A stretch of DNA of 64,000 nt from Aquimarina sp. Aq78. Lineage in GTDB: Bacteria; Bacteroidota; Bacteroidia; Flavobacteriales; Flavobacteriaceae. The notes under the pieces are model-generated. The model was not told the origin of the DNA, did not search any database, and saw only the letters and a program-made list of their open reading frames with translations. The translations under genes were made by a program, and so were the position numbers. Below, one piece after another: positions 18,563-27,428 of the stretch. Numbering within the stretch: position 1 is the stretch's first letter; every line of letters starts with the position of its first letter. Where the stretch lies: contig NZ_OMKA01000001.1 in NCBI RefSeq assembly GCF_900299525.1, forward strand, positions 248,001 through 312,000. Reading direction: 5' to 3'.

Positions 18563-19948
18563 TTAATCGTAATTACTCTTTTTAGATCTATTTATGGGCA
18601 AGGCATACCATTTTGCAATGGTATTTTGTGCCGCTTTATATCGTGGTGAAAAATCCAGGCTTGTAGATGCACTATTGATAGAGGTTCTGGTATTCCATTG
18701 CCAGATGTACATACCCGAAAACCATTCTTTATTCCATAATGATTCGAATAATGCCTGATATGCAAGTTGTTGGGTACGATCAGATTTTTTCTGATATAGG
18801 ATACCAAAAAGAGAGCGCCATTCCCAGGGTTGTATTGCAGCAGAAGCTTCACTTTTATAGCCCACCTCTGTAAATAGTATTGGCCTTTGGTGAGTTTGAG
18901 ATAAAGTTTCTAATTTTGAGATATGAGTATCCCAGCCCTTTTTTAAGGTAATCAGATCGGGATTAGATTTTTTGGTAAGTGGAAAATAAGCTTGTATACC
19001 GATATAATCTAATTCTTTCCAAAAATCGACATGTTCAAATTCTCCGTCCCAATTGGCAGCATACGTAAGCTTACCATGATATATAGTCTTGATTTCCTGT
19101 ACCAGGGCCTTCCATCGATCTGGCTGATGTTTTAGAGATGATCGTAGCTCTGTACCTATGCAGAATAATTCAACTCCTGTTTTTTGTGCCATATGGGCAT
19201 AATGAATCATATTACTGCGGTAAGAATCAAACCATATATCCCAATCGGTGGCTGATGGTAGAGAAATATCAGAACGCCAGCCTTCGCCCATCCATAAATG
19301 TGGTTTTAGTTGTACATGAACTCCTTTTGCTTGTAATTGTACAATGCTGTTGATAAAAACAGAATCCCTCCTGGACCATTGCCCAATAGCCTTTGGAGTA
19401 TTCATTTTTATAGTATGTTGATCTTTTTGGTATAAAAAAGGAATAACAGCTACCCATTCTACATTGTTCTTTATCAGTGTAGCAATAGATTTTTTATTAT
19501 TAGAACCCCAACCAAATACACTCATTCCACGATGTTTTCCATCGGTTTTATACAGATCATTTGTAGTGCCATTAGTGTTTTCTACAGAATGGTCCCATTG
19601 ATAAGAGAACTCTTCTGTGCTGTTAGCATGTATAATAGCTTTATAAATACCAAATAAGATGAAAACAGGAATCACTACTCCAAACACAACTTGTTTTCCC
19701 ATAATTACAATACCCTTGCGACGGTATGTTCTTATAAAATATCGAATGAGTAAAAAGAGTGCATATAAAAAGGCAAATAGAACATGAACACCAGTTAAGA
19801 ATGTAGTATTTGGAAGTACTTCTACTAAGCTTTCTAATGATTTTTTAAGGCTAATATCTGCTCGTAATGATAATGAAATGAAAAACAATATGATTAATAA
19901 CCAGGTGCTCACATATACCTTAACAGCAGTAAAGAATTCCTTTTTCAT
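18563..19948 (-). CDS. Membrane-anchored GH113-like glycoside hydrolase
   Basis: 461 residues. Three N-terminal hydrophobic segments (about 12-30, 50-68, 82-104) anchor an extracytoplasmic TIM barrel from about residue 135. Barrel motifs fit GH113 (endo-beta-mannanase family): GMSVFGWG, HLWMGEGWRSD, CIGTEL with the probable acid/base E267, YIGIQAYFPL, and LFTEVGYKS with the probable nucleophile E361. The late IWQWNT motif is also typical. The multi-helix membrane anchor is unusual for a free mannanase and suggests action on polymer or glycan at the cell envelope. Substrate is not decided by the sequence. Stands alone, convergent with the Hint-domain gene across the inverted-repeat element. 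Confidence 0.8.
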   Translation of the reverse strand: MKKEFFTAVKVYVSTWLLIILFFISLSLRADISLKKSLESLVEVLPNTTFLTGVHVLFAFLYALFLLIRYFIRTYRRKGIVIMGKQVVFGVVIPVFILFGIYKAIIHANSTEEFSYQWDHSVENTNGTTNDLYKTDGKHRGMSVFGWGSNNKKSIATLIKNNVEWVAVIPFLYQKDQHTIKMNTPKAIGQWSRRDSVFINSIVQLQAKGVHVQLKPHLWMGEGWRSDISLPSATDWDIWFDSYRSNMIHYAHMAQKTGVELFCIGTELRSSLKHQPDRWKALVQEIKTIYHGKLTYAANWDGEFEHVDFWKELDYIGIQAYFPLTKKSNPDLITLKKGWDTHISKLETLSQTHQRPILFTEVGYKSEASAAIQPWEWRSLFGILYQKKSDRTQQLAYQALFESLWNKEWFSGMYIWQWNTRTSINSASTSLDFSPRYKAAQNTIAKWYALPINRSKKSNYD

Positions 19949-20115
19949 TCCTAAATATATCTAAAACTGATATCTATTAGAAGACTAATACCCAAAAACG
20001 TTACATCATGATCTATAACCGGCCTAAGAAAACGTGACATAGAAGAACCTAATAAAATAGTGTATATCGATACATTATCGAATATGATTCGGGTTAATTA
20101 AGAAAACAATTCGTT

Positions 20116-20149
20116 TTTGTATAGTATTAAAAAGGAAGCCATATCTTTA
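20116..20149 (+). promoter_or_regulatory. Possible Bacteroidota-type promoter of the YjdI-like gene
   Basis: TTTG at 20116-20119, a 22-base spacer, then TATCTTTA (one mismatch to TAnnTTTG), about 50 bases before the start codon at 20200. Confidence 0.35.
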
Positions 20150-20199
20150 AAAGATTGTTATAAATATAGTATTGTATCCACACTTTAAATTATCATATT

Positions 20200-20424
20200 A
20201 TGGCAAACGAAATTAGAAAAGAATACACCAATGGAGAAATTACAGTGGTTTGGAAACCAGGAAAATGTATTCATGCAGGTAACTGTGTAAAAACTTTACC
20301 AGAGGTATACAAACCTAAAGAAAAACCATGGATTCGCCCAGAGATGGCTACTTCTGAAGCTTTAGAAAATCAGATCAAAAAATGTCCTTCTGGCGCTTTG
20401 GCATTTCATGAAAATGCAAAGTAG
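20200..20424 (+). CDS. YjdI-type (4Fe-4S) mono-cluster protein
   Basis: 74 residues. Cysteines C23, C29 and C62 sit in the family motifs CIHAGNC and KKCPSGAL, which in YjdI/divergent ferredoxin proteins carry an iron-sulfur cluster; WIRPEMA between them is also typical. No signal peptide, so cytoplasmic. Family members are often encoded next to or fused with GNAT acetyltransferases or CDGSH proteins; no such partner is adjacent here. Single-gene unit with a strong terminator. Electron-transfer partner unknown. Confidence 0.88.
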   Translation: MANEIRKEYTNGEITVVWKPGKCIHAGNCVKTLPEVYKPKEKPWIRPEMATSEALENQIKKCPSGALAFHENAK

Positions 20425-20456
20425 TTTTGGCCTGAACTAGTCAGGTATGCTCAACA

Positions 20457-20490
20457 AAAAAGCATCTTGTTACAGAACAAGATGCTTTTT
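20457..20490 (+). terminator. Strong rho-independent terminator
   Basis: A perfect 15-bp stem AAAAAGCATCTTGTT/AACAAGATGCTTTTT (20457-20471 and 20476-20490) with loop ACAG, ending in a T-run, 32 bases after the YjdI-like gene. The remaining gene-free bases to 20856 show only low-complexity AT-rich sequence. Confidence 0.9.
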
Positions 20491-20856
20491 TAGAATCAAG
20501 CTAATTCAAAAATATGAGTCCCTGCAACAGAACTTTTCTTTACTTCTCGTTTGATGAGCCTGTCAAAGACGAATTGACTATCATGTTCACTTTGTTATTT
20601 ATAACACAAACCCTTGGGACAAAATTAGTACACTAACGGTCCTCAAAAAAGAGTGTAATGCCTAATACACATAGGTTAAATCCCCCCTTTTTTAATAGAA
20701 ATTTCAATGTTATACTCTAATTTTATTGGGATATAGGGAAGTTGATATCCAAAGGCTATAAGGGCAAGAAAGTAGTCTTGTGAAAAGATGTTAAAAACTT
20801 GTTTTTACTTTCTGAAAAAATTGTGATTTCTTTGCCACCGGGAAAAAAACAAACAT

Positions 20857-21423
20857 TTGGAGCATCAGGAAAAGGAACAGGTTAAAGTCTATACGCGCTA
20901 TAACTTTTTTAACAAAACATATTGTGTATTCAGAGGGGCTTCGCTACGCGAAATCTCGAGAAGAAAACCAAATTATAGAAGTGAGTCGGGGAGTACCTAT
21001 TATTACACAAAACATGGAGTGTATAGAATGTCTAACCATTGGGGTAGGGCTGCAAAGTGTCAATGGAGACTAGTATCTGATTTTCCTCCAGAAATTGACG
21101 ATTTACGATTGGGATATGCAGATTGGGCAGATTTTAGAGAAAATCTGGATCCCGATGTAGATGCCTATTATATTTCGGTTGATTTTGAAACCAAAAAGGT
21201 AAGCTATATGCATAAAGATAATCCTGATTATGATCAGGTTGCTGTGCTACGTTCTGCAGATGCAACCCGAAAGCTTATCAAGCAAATCAAAAACCTTCTC
21301 GAAACCTACAAGTGGGCCAAATATTATGATTATGATGATTTGGATGAATTTCGTGAAGAGGTAATCACCAGATTAATCAATAGCAACATCTCCTTAAATG
21401 AATTAAGACGTGAGCTGGTGTAG
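20857..21423 (+). CDS. Conserved hypothetical protein, basic N-terminus and acidic C-terminus
   Basis: 188 residues from a TTG start (no in-frame ATG is near; the sequence MEHQEKEQVKVYTRYNFF looks like a genuine N-terminus, and the frame upstream is poor). The first 70 residues are basic and aromatic (ASLREISRRKPNYRSES, HWGRAAKCQWRL); residues 75-130 are acidic; the C-terminal 60 residues form predicted helices with a YDYDDLDEFREE stretch. No signal peptide or membrane segment, so cytoplasmic. I do not recognise a named domain. The mixed charge pattern could fit nucleic-acid binding, but that is a guess. No partner in an operon. Confidence 0.7.
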   Translation: MEHQEKEQVKVYTRYNFFNKTYCVFRGASLREISRRKPNYRSESGSTYYYTKHGVYRMSNHWGRAAKCQWRLVSDFPPEIDDLRLGYADWADFRENLDPDVDAYYISVDFETKKVSYMHKDNPDYDQVAVLRSADATRKLIKQIKNLLETYKWAKYYDYDDLDEFREEVITRLINSNISLNELRRELV

Positions 21424-21595
21424 TTTAATAACTACATAAAATAGTAAAATAAGTATGAGATTCCACAGCTTACAAAAAATAGTAAGATAGGAGTACTGTA
21501 TCTGCAATGGAAATGAAAATTATAAATCATTTCTAAATATTTGCTATATATTTACTTTACCTGTTGTGTATTTTGATATTTTTGAATACCAAATT

Positions 21596-21631
21596 CGTCA
21601 ATTCGAGTGCTTCGACCTGACGCTTTTTATA
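21596..21631. repeat. Short relative of the nested inverted-repeat element
   Basis: CGTCAATTCGAGTG (21596-21609), identical to an arm of the element at 18.4 kb, followed by CTTCGAC and then GACGCTTTTTATA (21619-21631), which also occurs at the right side of that element. It lies just upstream of the AraC gene and contains a misleading in-frame GTG. Confidence 0.75.
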
Positions 21632-21675
21632 GTATTAATTTTAAAATACACAACGGGTTTACTTTTTATATTTTC

Positions 21676-22716
21676 ATGGATTTAGAGCGTCAATTATTAT
21701 TTCTCTTTAGCGCACTAGGAGCGTTAAATGGTTTTTTGTTAAGTTTTTATTTTGCTTTCTTTTCTAAAAAAAGAGGACTGTCTAATTATTTTCTGTCGGC
21801 ACTTTTATTTGTATTAAGTGTACGAATACTAAAATCTGTTTTCTTTTATTTTAATCCAGAATTATCTGAAATATTTATACAAATAGGGCTTTCTGCTTGT
21901 GTTTTAATAGGTCCGTTTTTATACCTATATACCAAAAGCTTAATAATTGAATCTAAACGTAAAGGCTGGTGGTTATTTCATGTTATTCCAGTTTTGGTGA
22001 TAGTCATTGTGTTAAGTGTTATATATCCCTATTGGGAACATAAAAGATTATGGGCTGGATTCTTTGTCAAAATCATTTATTTGCAATGGTTGTTGTATAT
22101 CATATGCACAGCAATTCTATTAAAATCGGTTTTTAAGGGACTGTTTTCTAAAGAACATAAAATAAAACAAATAGAAATTTGGGTTTTAAGTGTATTTGGT
22201 GGAGTATCTATTATCTGGATGGGGTATAATATCGGATCTTATACATCGTATATTGTAGGTGCACTTTCGTTTTCGTTTGTATTTTTCCTTTTAATTTTAT
22301 TTTGGGTATTGAAAAGAAATAAAACGTCTTTGTTTTTTGAAGATACTATTAAATATGCTGATAAAAAGATTGATCTTAATGAAGCAAGTGAATTTCAAAT
22401 CAAATTAGATAGTATAATTAAAGAAAAGGAGCTATTTAAAAATCCGGATTTAAAACTTGCAGATGTTTCTAGACAACTACATGTTTTACCACACTATTTA
22501 TCTCAATTTCTAAATGACAATCTAGGCAAAAGCTTCCCTTTATTTATTAATGAATATCGAATCCAAGAAGCTAAACAACTTTTGATTAATGAAGATAATT
22601 ACACTACAGAAGCTGTTGGGTATGAGTGTGGATTTAATTCTAAATCAACATTTTATACTACCTTTAAAAAGATAGTGGGTAAAACTCCTGCGGCCTATAA
22701 AAAAGAAGCAGTATAG
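21676..22716 (+). CDS. Membrane-anchored AraC family regulator
   Basis: 346 residues from ATG 21676. A longer reading from GTG 21607 starts inside a repeat and puts charged residues before the first membrane helix, so I reject it. About seven transmembrane segments fill residues 5-220; a cytoplasmic AraC-type HTH domain takes up the last 100 residues (LADVSRQLHVLPHYLSQFLN for the first HTH; AVGYECGFNSKSTFYTTFKK and GKTPAAYKK for the second). The membrane part suggests direct sensing of an envelope signal. It precedes a DJ-1/PfpI lipoprotein gene by 88 bases, and the same gene pairing recurs at 42.4-44.7 kb. Confidence 0.88.
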   Translation: MDLERQLLFLFSALGALNGFLLSFYFAFFSKKRGLSNYFLSALLFVLSVRILKSVFFYFNPELSEIFIQIGLSACVLIGPFLYLYTKSLIIESKRKGWWLFHVIPVLVIVIVLSVIYPYWEHKRLWAGFFVKIIYLQWLLYIICTAILLKSVFKGLFSKEHKIKQIEIWVLSVFGGVSIIWMGYNIGSYTSYIVGALSFSFVFFLLILFWVLKRNKTSLFFEDTIKYADKKIDLNEASEFQIKLDSIIKEKELFKNPDLKLADVSRQLHVLPHYLSQFLNDNLGKSFPLFINEYRIQEAKQLLINEDNYTTEAVGYECGFNSKSTFYTTFKKIVGKTPAAYKKEAV

Positions 22717-22723
22717 TTCTAAT

Positions 22724-22750
22724 TTATAAATCAGTACTTCTGATTTATAA
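22724..22750. terminator. AT-rich hairpin between the AraC and DJ-1 genes
   Basis: Perfect 11-bp stem TTATAAATCAG/CTGATTTATAA with loop TACTT, 7 bases after the AraC stop. No T-tract follows, so termination is uncertain. Confidence 0.4.
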
Positions 22751-22804
22751 TATATAAACCGATATAGGTAATGATTTTTCAAATTTGCTGAAAATTAATT
22801 CAGT

Positions 22805-23557
22805 ATGAGGAATTGTATAGTATCATTTTTGGTGGTTTTTCTTTTTATGGGGTGCTCTGCATCTTCAAAAGATAAGATTTTGTTTGTTACCTCTAATCAA
22901 CGCACCTATGGAGACACAACTCTAAAAACCGCTAATCATTTTGCAGAAATCGTTTTGGCGTATGATGTATTTGTAAAATCGGGCTACCAGGTTGATTTTG
23001 TAAGCCCAGAGGGTGGCGAAATTCCGATAGGATATATAAATACCTCAGATCCTATTCAAAAAAAATATTTAGACGACTTAGATTTTATGAATTTATTTAA
23101 AAACACGTACTCACCAGATGCTATTGATGCAAAAAACTATAAAGCGGTCTATTATAGTGGTGGTGGGGCTGCTATGTTCGGGGTTCCTGAGAATAAAGCC
23201 ATACAGAGTATCTCAAGGAAAATTTATGAGAATACAGGAATTGTATCAACCATTTGTCACGGAACTGCAGGAATTGTAAATTTAAAGCTAACAAATGGAA
23301 AATATCTGTATGAAGAAAAAGAGGTAAATGGTTTTGCAGATGCTTTTGAAAATAAAAACAAAGCGTATTATAAAACTTTTCCCTTTTCTATTGAAGAGGC
23401 TATTACTAAAAATGGAGGAAATTTCACCTATTCTAAAAAAGGATGGGATAATCATTATATTGTAGATGGTAGATTAATTACCGGACAAGATCCTACAGCT
23501 TCAGTATCTGTTGCGAAACAAGTTGTAGCAATGCTTCAGAAAACAAATCATAAATAA
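22805..23557 (+). CDS. DJ-1/PfpI family lipoprotein (type 1 glutamine amidotransferase-like)
   Basis: 250 residues. Lipoprotein signal with lipobox LFMGCS (Cys 17). The mature part is a DJ-1/PfpI (Hsp31-like) domain: ILFVTSN, YQVDFVSPEGGE, the YYSGGGAAMFG glycine turn, and the nucleophile elbow TICHGTAG with the catalytic Cys. Cytoplasmic relatives are glyoxalases or deglycases acting on methylglyoxal-type damage; envelope location here is unusual, and the reaction is therefore only inferred. Followed by two NTF2-like secreted proteins at 19 and 3 bases, so the three likely form an operon. Confidence 0.88.
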   Translation: MRNCIVSFLVVFLFMGCSASSKDKILFVTSNQRTYGDTTLKTANHFAEIVLAYDVFVKSGYQVDFVSPEGGEIPIGYINTSDPIQKKYLDDLDFMNLFKNTYSPDAIDAKNYKAVYYSGGGAAMFGVPENKAIQSISRKIYENTGIVSTICHGTAGIVNLKLTNGKYLYEEKEVNGFADAFENKNKAYYKTFPFSIEEAITKNGGNFTYSKKGWDNHYIVDGRLITGQDPTASVSVAKQVVAMLQKTNHK

Positions 23558-23576
23558 CTTAAAATAAATAAAACAG

Positions 23577-23996
23577 ATGAGAACAATACTTTATATCCTA
23601 CTCGTATGCTTAAGTACCTCTTCATTAACTTTTGCTCAAGAATCTGATAAAACACTAGTAGAAAAGACCGTTACGTATTACCTGGATGGTGGTACAAACA
23701 ATGATTTTGAAACCTTAAAAAAAGCATTCCATACCAATGCTACGATGAAATTTATTTCAAAAGGAGTTTACAAAGAGGTAAATGCTTTGGAGTTTTTTAA
23801 AAAAGTAATGAAGCCCGGACCGAAACAAAATCGAAAAACAAACATTGCATCTATAGATGTAACAGGAAACGCAGCACAAGCAAGACTTGAAATAGAATAT
23901 GAGACATTTACATTTATTGATTATATGAATTTGTTGAAAGTAGATGGAGAATGGAAAGTAGTTAGTAAGATATTCTATAGACAACAAAAAAACTAA
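23577..23996 (+). CDS. Secreted NTF2-like (lumazine-binding type) protein
   Basis: 139 residues. Signal peptide (1-21, SLTFAQ). The mature part fits the NTF2/SnoaL cone fold as in putative lumazine-binding proteins: an N-terminal helix (KTLVEKTVTYYLDGG), FHTNATMKFISKG, an IDVTGNAAQARLEIEYE strand pair and a final DGEWKVVSKIFY strand. Such proteins often bind small ligands and a few are enzymes; I see no catalytic signature. Middle gene of the DJ-1 operon. Confidence 0.8.
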   Translation: MRTILYILLVCLSTSSLTFAQESDKTLVEKTVTYYLDGGTNNDFETLKKAFHTNATMKFISKGVYKEVNALEFFKKVMKPGPKQNRKTNIASIDVTGNAAQARLEIEYETFTFIDYMNLLKVDGEWKVVSKIFYRQQKN

Positions 23997-23999
23997 AAA

Positions 24000-24452
24000 A
24001 TGAAATCATTTTTATCAATTTTACTTCTGGCATTTATTTGTAATCAAGCCACGGGGCAAAACTATATCGGAGAAAAGACAGAGATTAAACAACTATTAGA
24101 AAACGGTAAAAATTTCTCTAAATATGTTAACACTTCAGATTATAAAATGATCGGCGAATCATATACTGAAGACGCTAAAATATTTCCTAATAATCTAAAA
24201 ATTATTGAAGGAACTGAAGGTATATTAGGCTATTGGAGGCTTCCTGAGGGAATAAAGATCATTAATCATCGAATAGATCCAATTGAAATTAAAATTATTG
24301 GTAATGAAGCATATGATTATGGTACCTATCAAGGCACTACAAAAAAAGCTGATGGAGAAGAAATTACCTGGAAAGGTAAATATGTAATCGTCTGGAAAAA
24401 AGTAGGAGCTAACTGGAAAATATATTTAGATATATGGAACTCTATTAAATGA
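24000..24452 (+). CDS. Secreted NTF2-like (DUF4440-type) protein
   Basis: 150 residues, signal peptide (1-20, ending ATGQN). Mature part is an NTF2-like fold of DUF4440 type: YKMIGESYTEDAKIFPNN, a glycine-rich turn GTEGILGYWRL, YDYGTYQGTTKKADG and the closing KYVIVWKKVGANWKIYLDIWN. It lies 3 bases after the other NTF2-like gene and is not closely similar to it. Probably a small-ligand binding partner of the DJ-1 lipoprotein operon; activity unknown. Confidence 0.8.
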   Translation: MKSFLSILLLAFICNQATGQNYIGEKTEIKQLLENGKNFSKYVNTSDYKMIGESYTEDAKIFPNNLKIIEGTEGILGYWRLPEGIKIINHRIDPIEIKIIGNEAYDYGTYQGTTKKADGEEITWKGKYVIVWKKVGANWKIYLDIWNSIK

Positions 24453-24534
24453 CTTTTGTGTTTTGATAATGACAGTTTCTGTTTAGTAGGGTTTTACTGT
24501 CAATTTGATATATAATTGAAAATTAATGAATTAA

Positions 24535-24568
24535 TTTGTTATTTATCAAATAATTGACACCATCTTTG
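24535..24568 (+). promoter_or_regulatory. Possible promoter of the cold-shock gene
   Basis: TTTG at 24535-24538, a 22-base spacer and CATCTTTG (one mismatch to TAnnTTTG) about 36 bases before the start at 24605. It would give a short 5' leader. Confidence 0.35.
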
Positions 24569-24604
24569 CAAAACAAATTATATAATAAATTTAATTACAT
24601 TACA

Positions 24605-24796
24605 ATGAATAAAGGAACAGTAAAATTCTTCAATGACGCTAAAGGTTTTGGATTTATCACTGAAGAAGGTGCTAACAAAGATCATTTTGTACACATTTCT
24701 GGATTAGTAGACGAAATTCGTGAAGGCGATGCAGTTGAATTTGATCTACAAGAAGGTAACAAAGGATTAAACGCGGTAAACGTAAAAGTTATCTAA
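24605..24796 (+). CDS. Cold-shock domain protein (CspA family)
   Basis: 63 residues, one cold-shock domain. RNP1-like KGFGFIT and RNP2-like HFVHIS motifs are intact, and the protein begins MNKGTVKFFNDA as is usual. A reading that starts at 24554 would add 17 non-conserved residues and begin inside the probable promoter, so ATG 24605 is chosen. Binds single-stranded RNA or DNA as an RNA chaperone in the cytoplasm. Monocistronic, with a perfect terminator. Confidence 0.95.
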   Translation: MNKGTVKFFNDAKGFGFITEEGANKDHFVHISGLVDEIREGDAVEFDLQEGNKGLNAVNVKVI

Positions 24797-24820
24797 TACA
24801 TATACTTTCAAGTTTAATGA

Positions 24821-24850
24821 AAGCCCATCATTATTGATGGGCTTTTTTTA
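24821..24850 (+). terminator. Terminator of the cold-shock gene
   Basis: Perfect 10-bp stem AAGCCCATCA/TGATGGGCTT (24821-24830 and 24835-24844), loop TTAT, then a T-run. Confidence 0.9.
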
Positions 24851-24888
24851 TTATGTATACTATTGTTACTATGTAATAGTATAAACTA

Positions 24889-26238
24889 TCATTGTATATT
24901 CAAGGTTTCTTCTGCCTTTGCCCAATCATTCTCTAAAATTGAATGTACTTGCTTTTGATCTGATCGAACGGTATAGTTACCAATAAATTTGGTGCCTAAC
25001 AAATCAATGTGGTATAACGCTTTAAATCCATTATCATAAATTACCGCAGGATAAACATCATGCTCTTTAAACAAAAAAGAAAAAGGTCCAAAACGAACAT
25101 GGGCATCTACAACTACTCCTTTACCATTAGGAGATAAATGGTAATCTTCTTTAGAGACAAAAAGGGTAAACCAACCTTTATGAATTCGGAAATCATTTTT
25201 GGCAACACCTGCTTTTCCTTCATTTGGTAATGGAGTAATAATTGATTTGATAGAAGCATTTCCAATTATTTTTTGAAACAACCCCATCATAGTAAGCAAC
25301 ATTTTATTTTTTAAACTAATCGAGGCACCAAACATTTTTGACCAACTCTTTATTTTAAAATTAAAATCACCTGTCCATTCTCCTTTTGCTATTTGAAAAT
25401 AATATACCTGGTTGGGCGCTTTCTTCAGGGCTTGTGGATTTAGTATGATATCTTGCCCTTGTTCCATTAGTTCGAGCAATTCGTTTCCTGCATTTAGGGT
25501 ATCAATAATCTGAGTGACATTTTTCACTTCTACCGAATTAATAATTTTCAAAACCGATGCTCCCATAAAACCTGGATCAATAATTTTTTCACTCAACTGG
25601 GCTATGCTTATATTTTTTTGTTCAATAACGATTTGTTGGTTAGGTAATGTAAGCGGTGCTAATTCGATAGCAAGTTTCCAAGCAAAATCTCGAGCAACTT
25701 TCATGCTGAAATTGATAATTGCTTCTTCTTCTTTTTCTGCAATGTCTTCTAACAAGTATAATAATGGAGAAAGTTCACTTAGTTCACTCAGAACCGTTGG
25801 GATAATAGAAGCAAGAATAGTATTTACCTTTTGGAAATCATCATGTAAACCATGAATAGCTACACCGGGAGAAGTTTCTGCTGCTGCAGCGCCCAAATCA
25901 ATGTTGATATGTGGATTCATCCCTAATAACAAATGTTGAACAATAATTAGCTCATTGTTTGTTATCGCATTAAAAGCAACCGCCCACGCTTTGGGCATGG
26001 CAGGATCATTGTTTTGAAATTGTTCAACTACTTTGAAATAGCGTGCTGCAAAATGAACATCTAACTTTTCAAGTCGTTCATCATTATCAAAATACCCGGT
26101 ACCTAATTTGCTTTTAATGGTTTGAGTTACTCGCAAATATAAACTAGCGAAATAACCAACACGACTGGAATGTTCTTTTGACCATTGAAGAATAGATTCT
26201 AATTTTTCGATTACTTCATCGATAGAAGCTGGATTCAT
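24889..26238 (-). CDS. DUF5995 family protein with extra C-terminal beta domain
   Basis: 449 residues, no signal peptide. The N-terminal 220 residues match DUF5995: MPKAWAVAFNA and QHLLLGMNPHINIDLGAA, helical throughout. The last 180 residues are a separate beta-rich region (YYFQIAKGEWTGDFNFKIKSW, HKGWFTLFVSKEDYH, GPFSFLFKEHDVYPAVIYDNG), lipocalin-like in appearance. His and Asp of the NPHINIDLG motif could bind metal, but no enzyme activity is established for the family to my knowledge. Monocistronic; divergent from the AraC regulator at 26620. Confidence 0.75.
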   Translation of the reverse strand: MNPASIDEVIEKLESILQWSKEHSSRVGYFASLYLRVTQTIKSKLGTGYFDNDERLEKLDVHFAARYFKVVEQFQNNDPAMPKAWAVAFNAITNNELIIVQHLLLGMNPHINIDLGAAAAETSPGVAIHGLHDDFQKVNTILASIIPTVLSELSELSPLLYLLEDIAEKEEEAIINFSMKVARDFAWKLAIELAPLTLPNQQIVIEQKNISIAQLSEKIIDPGFMGASVLKIINSVEVKNVTQIIDTLNAGNELLELMEQGQDIILNPQALKKAPNQVYYFQIAKGEWTGDFNFKIKSWSKMFGASISLKNKMLLTMMGLFQKIIGNASIKSIITPLPNEGKAGVAKNDFRIHKGWFTLFVSKEDYHLSPNGKGVVVDAHVRFGPFSFLFKEHDVYPAVIYDNGFKALYHIDLLGTKFIGNYTVRSDQKQVHSILENDWAKAEETLNIQ

Positions 26239-26619
26239 AATAACAGATTTAAGATAAAACTACATTGTATATATAGTTTTGGTTCTACTCGTTTTGCATC
26301 TAATTATAATTTAGTTGCTTAAAATTATGATTGTCACATTAGCTCGTATTTAGATTTACTAAAGTTATAGATTTCACAATCAATTAAAAAGAGTTAAAAC
26401 CCCCAATTTATAGCGGGTTTTCTACCTAAAATTGTTGAAAATATCGCATGTTTCAGACCAAAGTAATCATTATCAATACTTAAGAGTTCTTCAATTTCTA
26501 AAATACAGATGCCTTAAAATTCAATTTAAGAAACACTGGTATTGTGGTTATAATGACTATTTTTATGTAAAGAGTACGTGTGTTTTTTACTTACCTTCGT
26601 ATTATAAATTACCTATAAC
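26239..26619. other. 381-base divergent intergenic region
   Basis: AT-rich spacer between two divergently transcribed genes. It contains a weak 7-bp hairpin AAAACCC/GGGTTTT (26396-26402 and 26415-26421) that is not at a gene end. No further gene or clear promoter box is supported. Confidence 0.4.
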
Positions 26620-27372
26620 ATGGAATGTGCGACCATATGTTATGATAAAAGACATTTTTTTCCGATGCATTTGCATCCGGATCGCTATACATTTTCCTAT
26701 ATCATAAATGGAAGCTCAAATCTTATATGTAAAGATGCTATATTTACCTTAAAAGCGGGTGATTTGGTAGTAATCCCTCCTTTTGTAGCACATCAGACAT
26801 TAGTTGAGAATTTTTTTTATTATAAGGTGATTAGAGTTCCGAAATTATACTCTTTTAATAATATCTCCAACAATCGATTGGGGGTAACGATAATACAGAA
26901 TTGTTATTCTTATAAAAATCATTTTGATACTTGGTTCGAATCGATTATGACTAATAATAAGAACTTTGATGCCAGAGATAATGAAGAAACTAAAATCCCG
27001 GATATATTTAAACATTTTTTGGTTAGTAATAGCACTAACTCAACGAAGTCAAAAATTATTTTAAAAAAGGCACTGGTGCATTTTGAGCATAATTATAATC
27101 GATCCATACTTGTCGAAGAATTATTGGATTTAACCTGTTTAAGTGATAGCCATTTTCAACGTCTTTTTAAAACCAATATTGGAATTTCACCTATTCGCTA
27201 TTTACAAAATCTACGAATTGAAAAAGCTAAAGAGTACATAAAAATTAAGGAAAGCTTTACGGATATTGCATATGATACGGGGTTTTTTGATCAAAGTCAT
27301 TTTAATAAATACTTTAAAATGAATGTAGGGATGATCCCAAAAAAATATGCCGATCTGGTTAAAAATGATTGA
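26620..27372 (+). CDS. AraC family regulator with cupin-type sensor
   Basis: 250 residues. The N-terminal half is an AraC-type cupin sensor (HFFPMHLHPDRYTFSYIING, LKAGDLVVIPPFVAHQT with the usual His-Pro-like turn), the C-terminal half a two-HTH DNA-binding domain (LVEELLDLTCLSDSHFQRLF; DIAYDTGFFDQSHFNKYFK; GMIPKKY). Cytoplasmic. It lies 56 bases before the dialkylglycine decarboxylase gene on the same strand, so it most likely controls that gene in response to its substrate or a related amino acid. Confidence 0.88.
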   Translation: MECATICYDKRHFFPMHLHPDRYTFSYIINGSSNLICKDAIFTLKAGDLVVIPPFVAHQTLVENFFYYKVIRVPKLYSFNNISNNRLGVTIIQNCYSYKNHFDTWFESIMTNNKNFDARDNEETKIPDIFKHFLVSNSTNSTKSKIILKKALVHFEHNYNRSILVEELLDLTCLSDSHFQRLFKTNIGISPIRYLQNLRIEKAKEYIKIKESFTDIAYDTGFFDQSHFNKYFKMNVGMIPKKYADLVKND

Positions 27373-27428
27373 ATTTTACAATTTTAGGATTTAAGATTGA
27401 TAGAACTTGCTATCAAAAGTAAAACGTT

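Noticed and set aside
21607-21675. GTG start of the AraC gene, 23 residues longer
   Set aside because: The GTG lies inside a repeat copy (CGTCAATTCGAGTG) and the extra residues precede a natural start MDLERQLLFLF at 21676.
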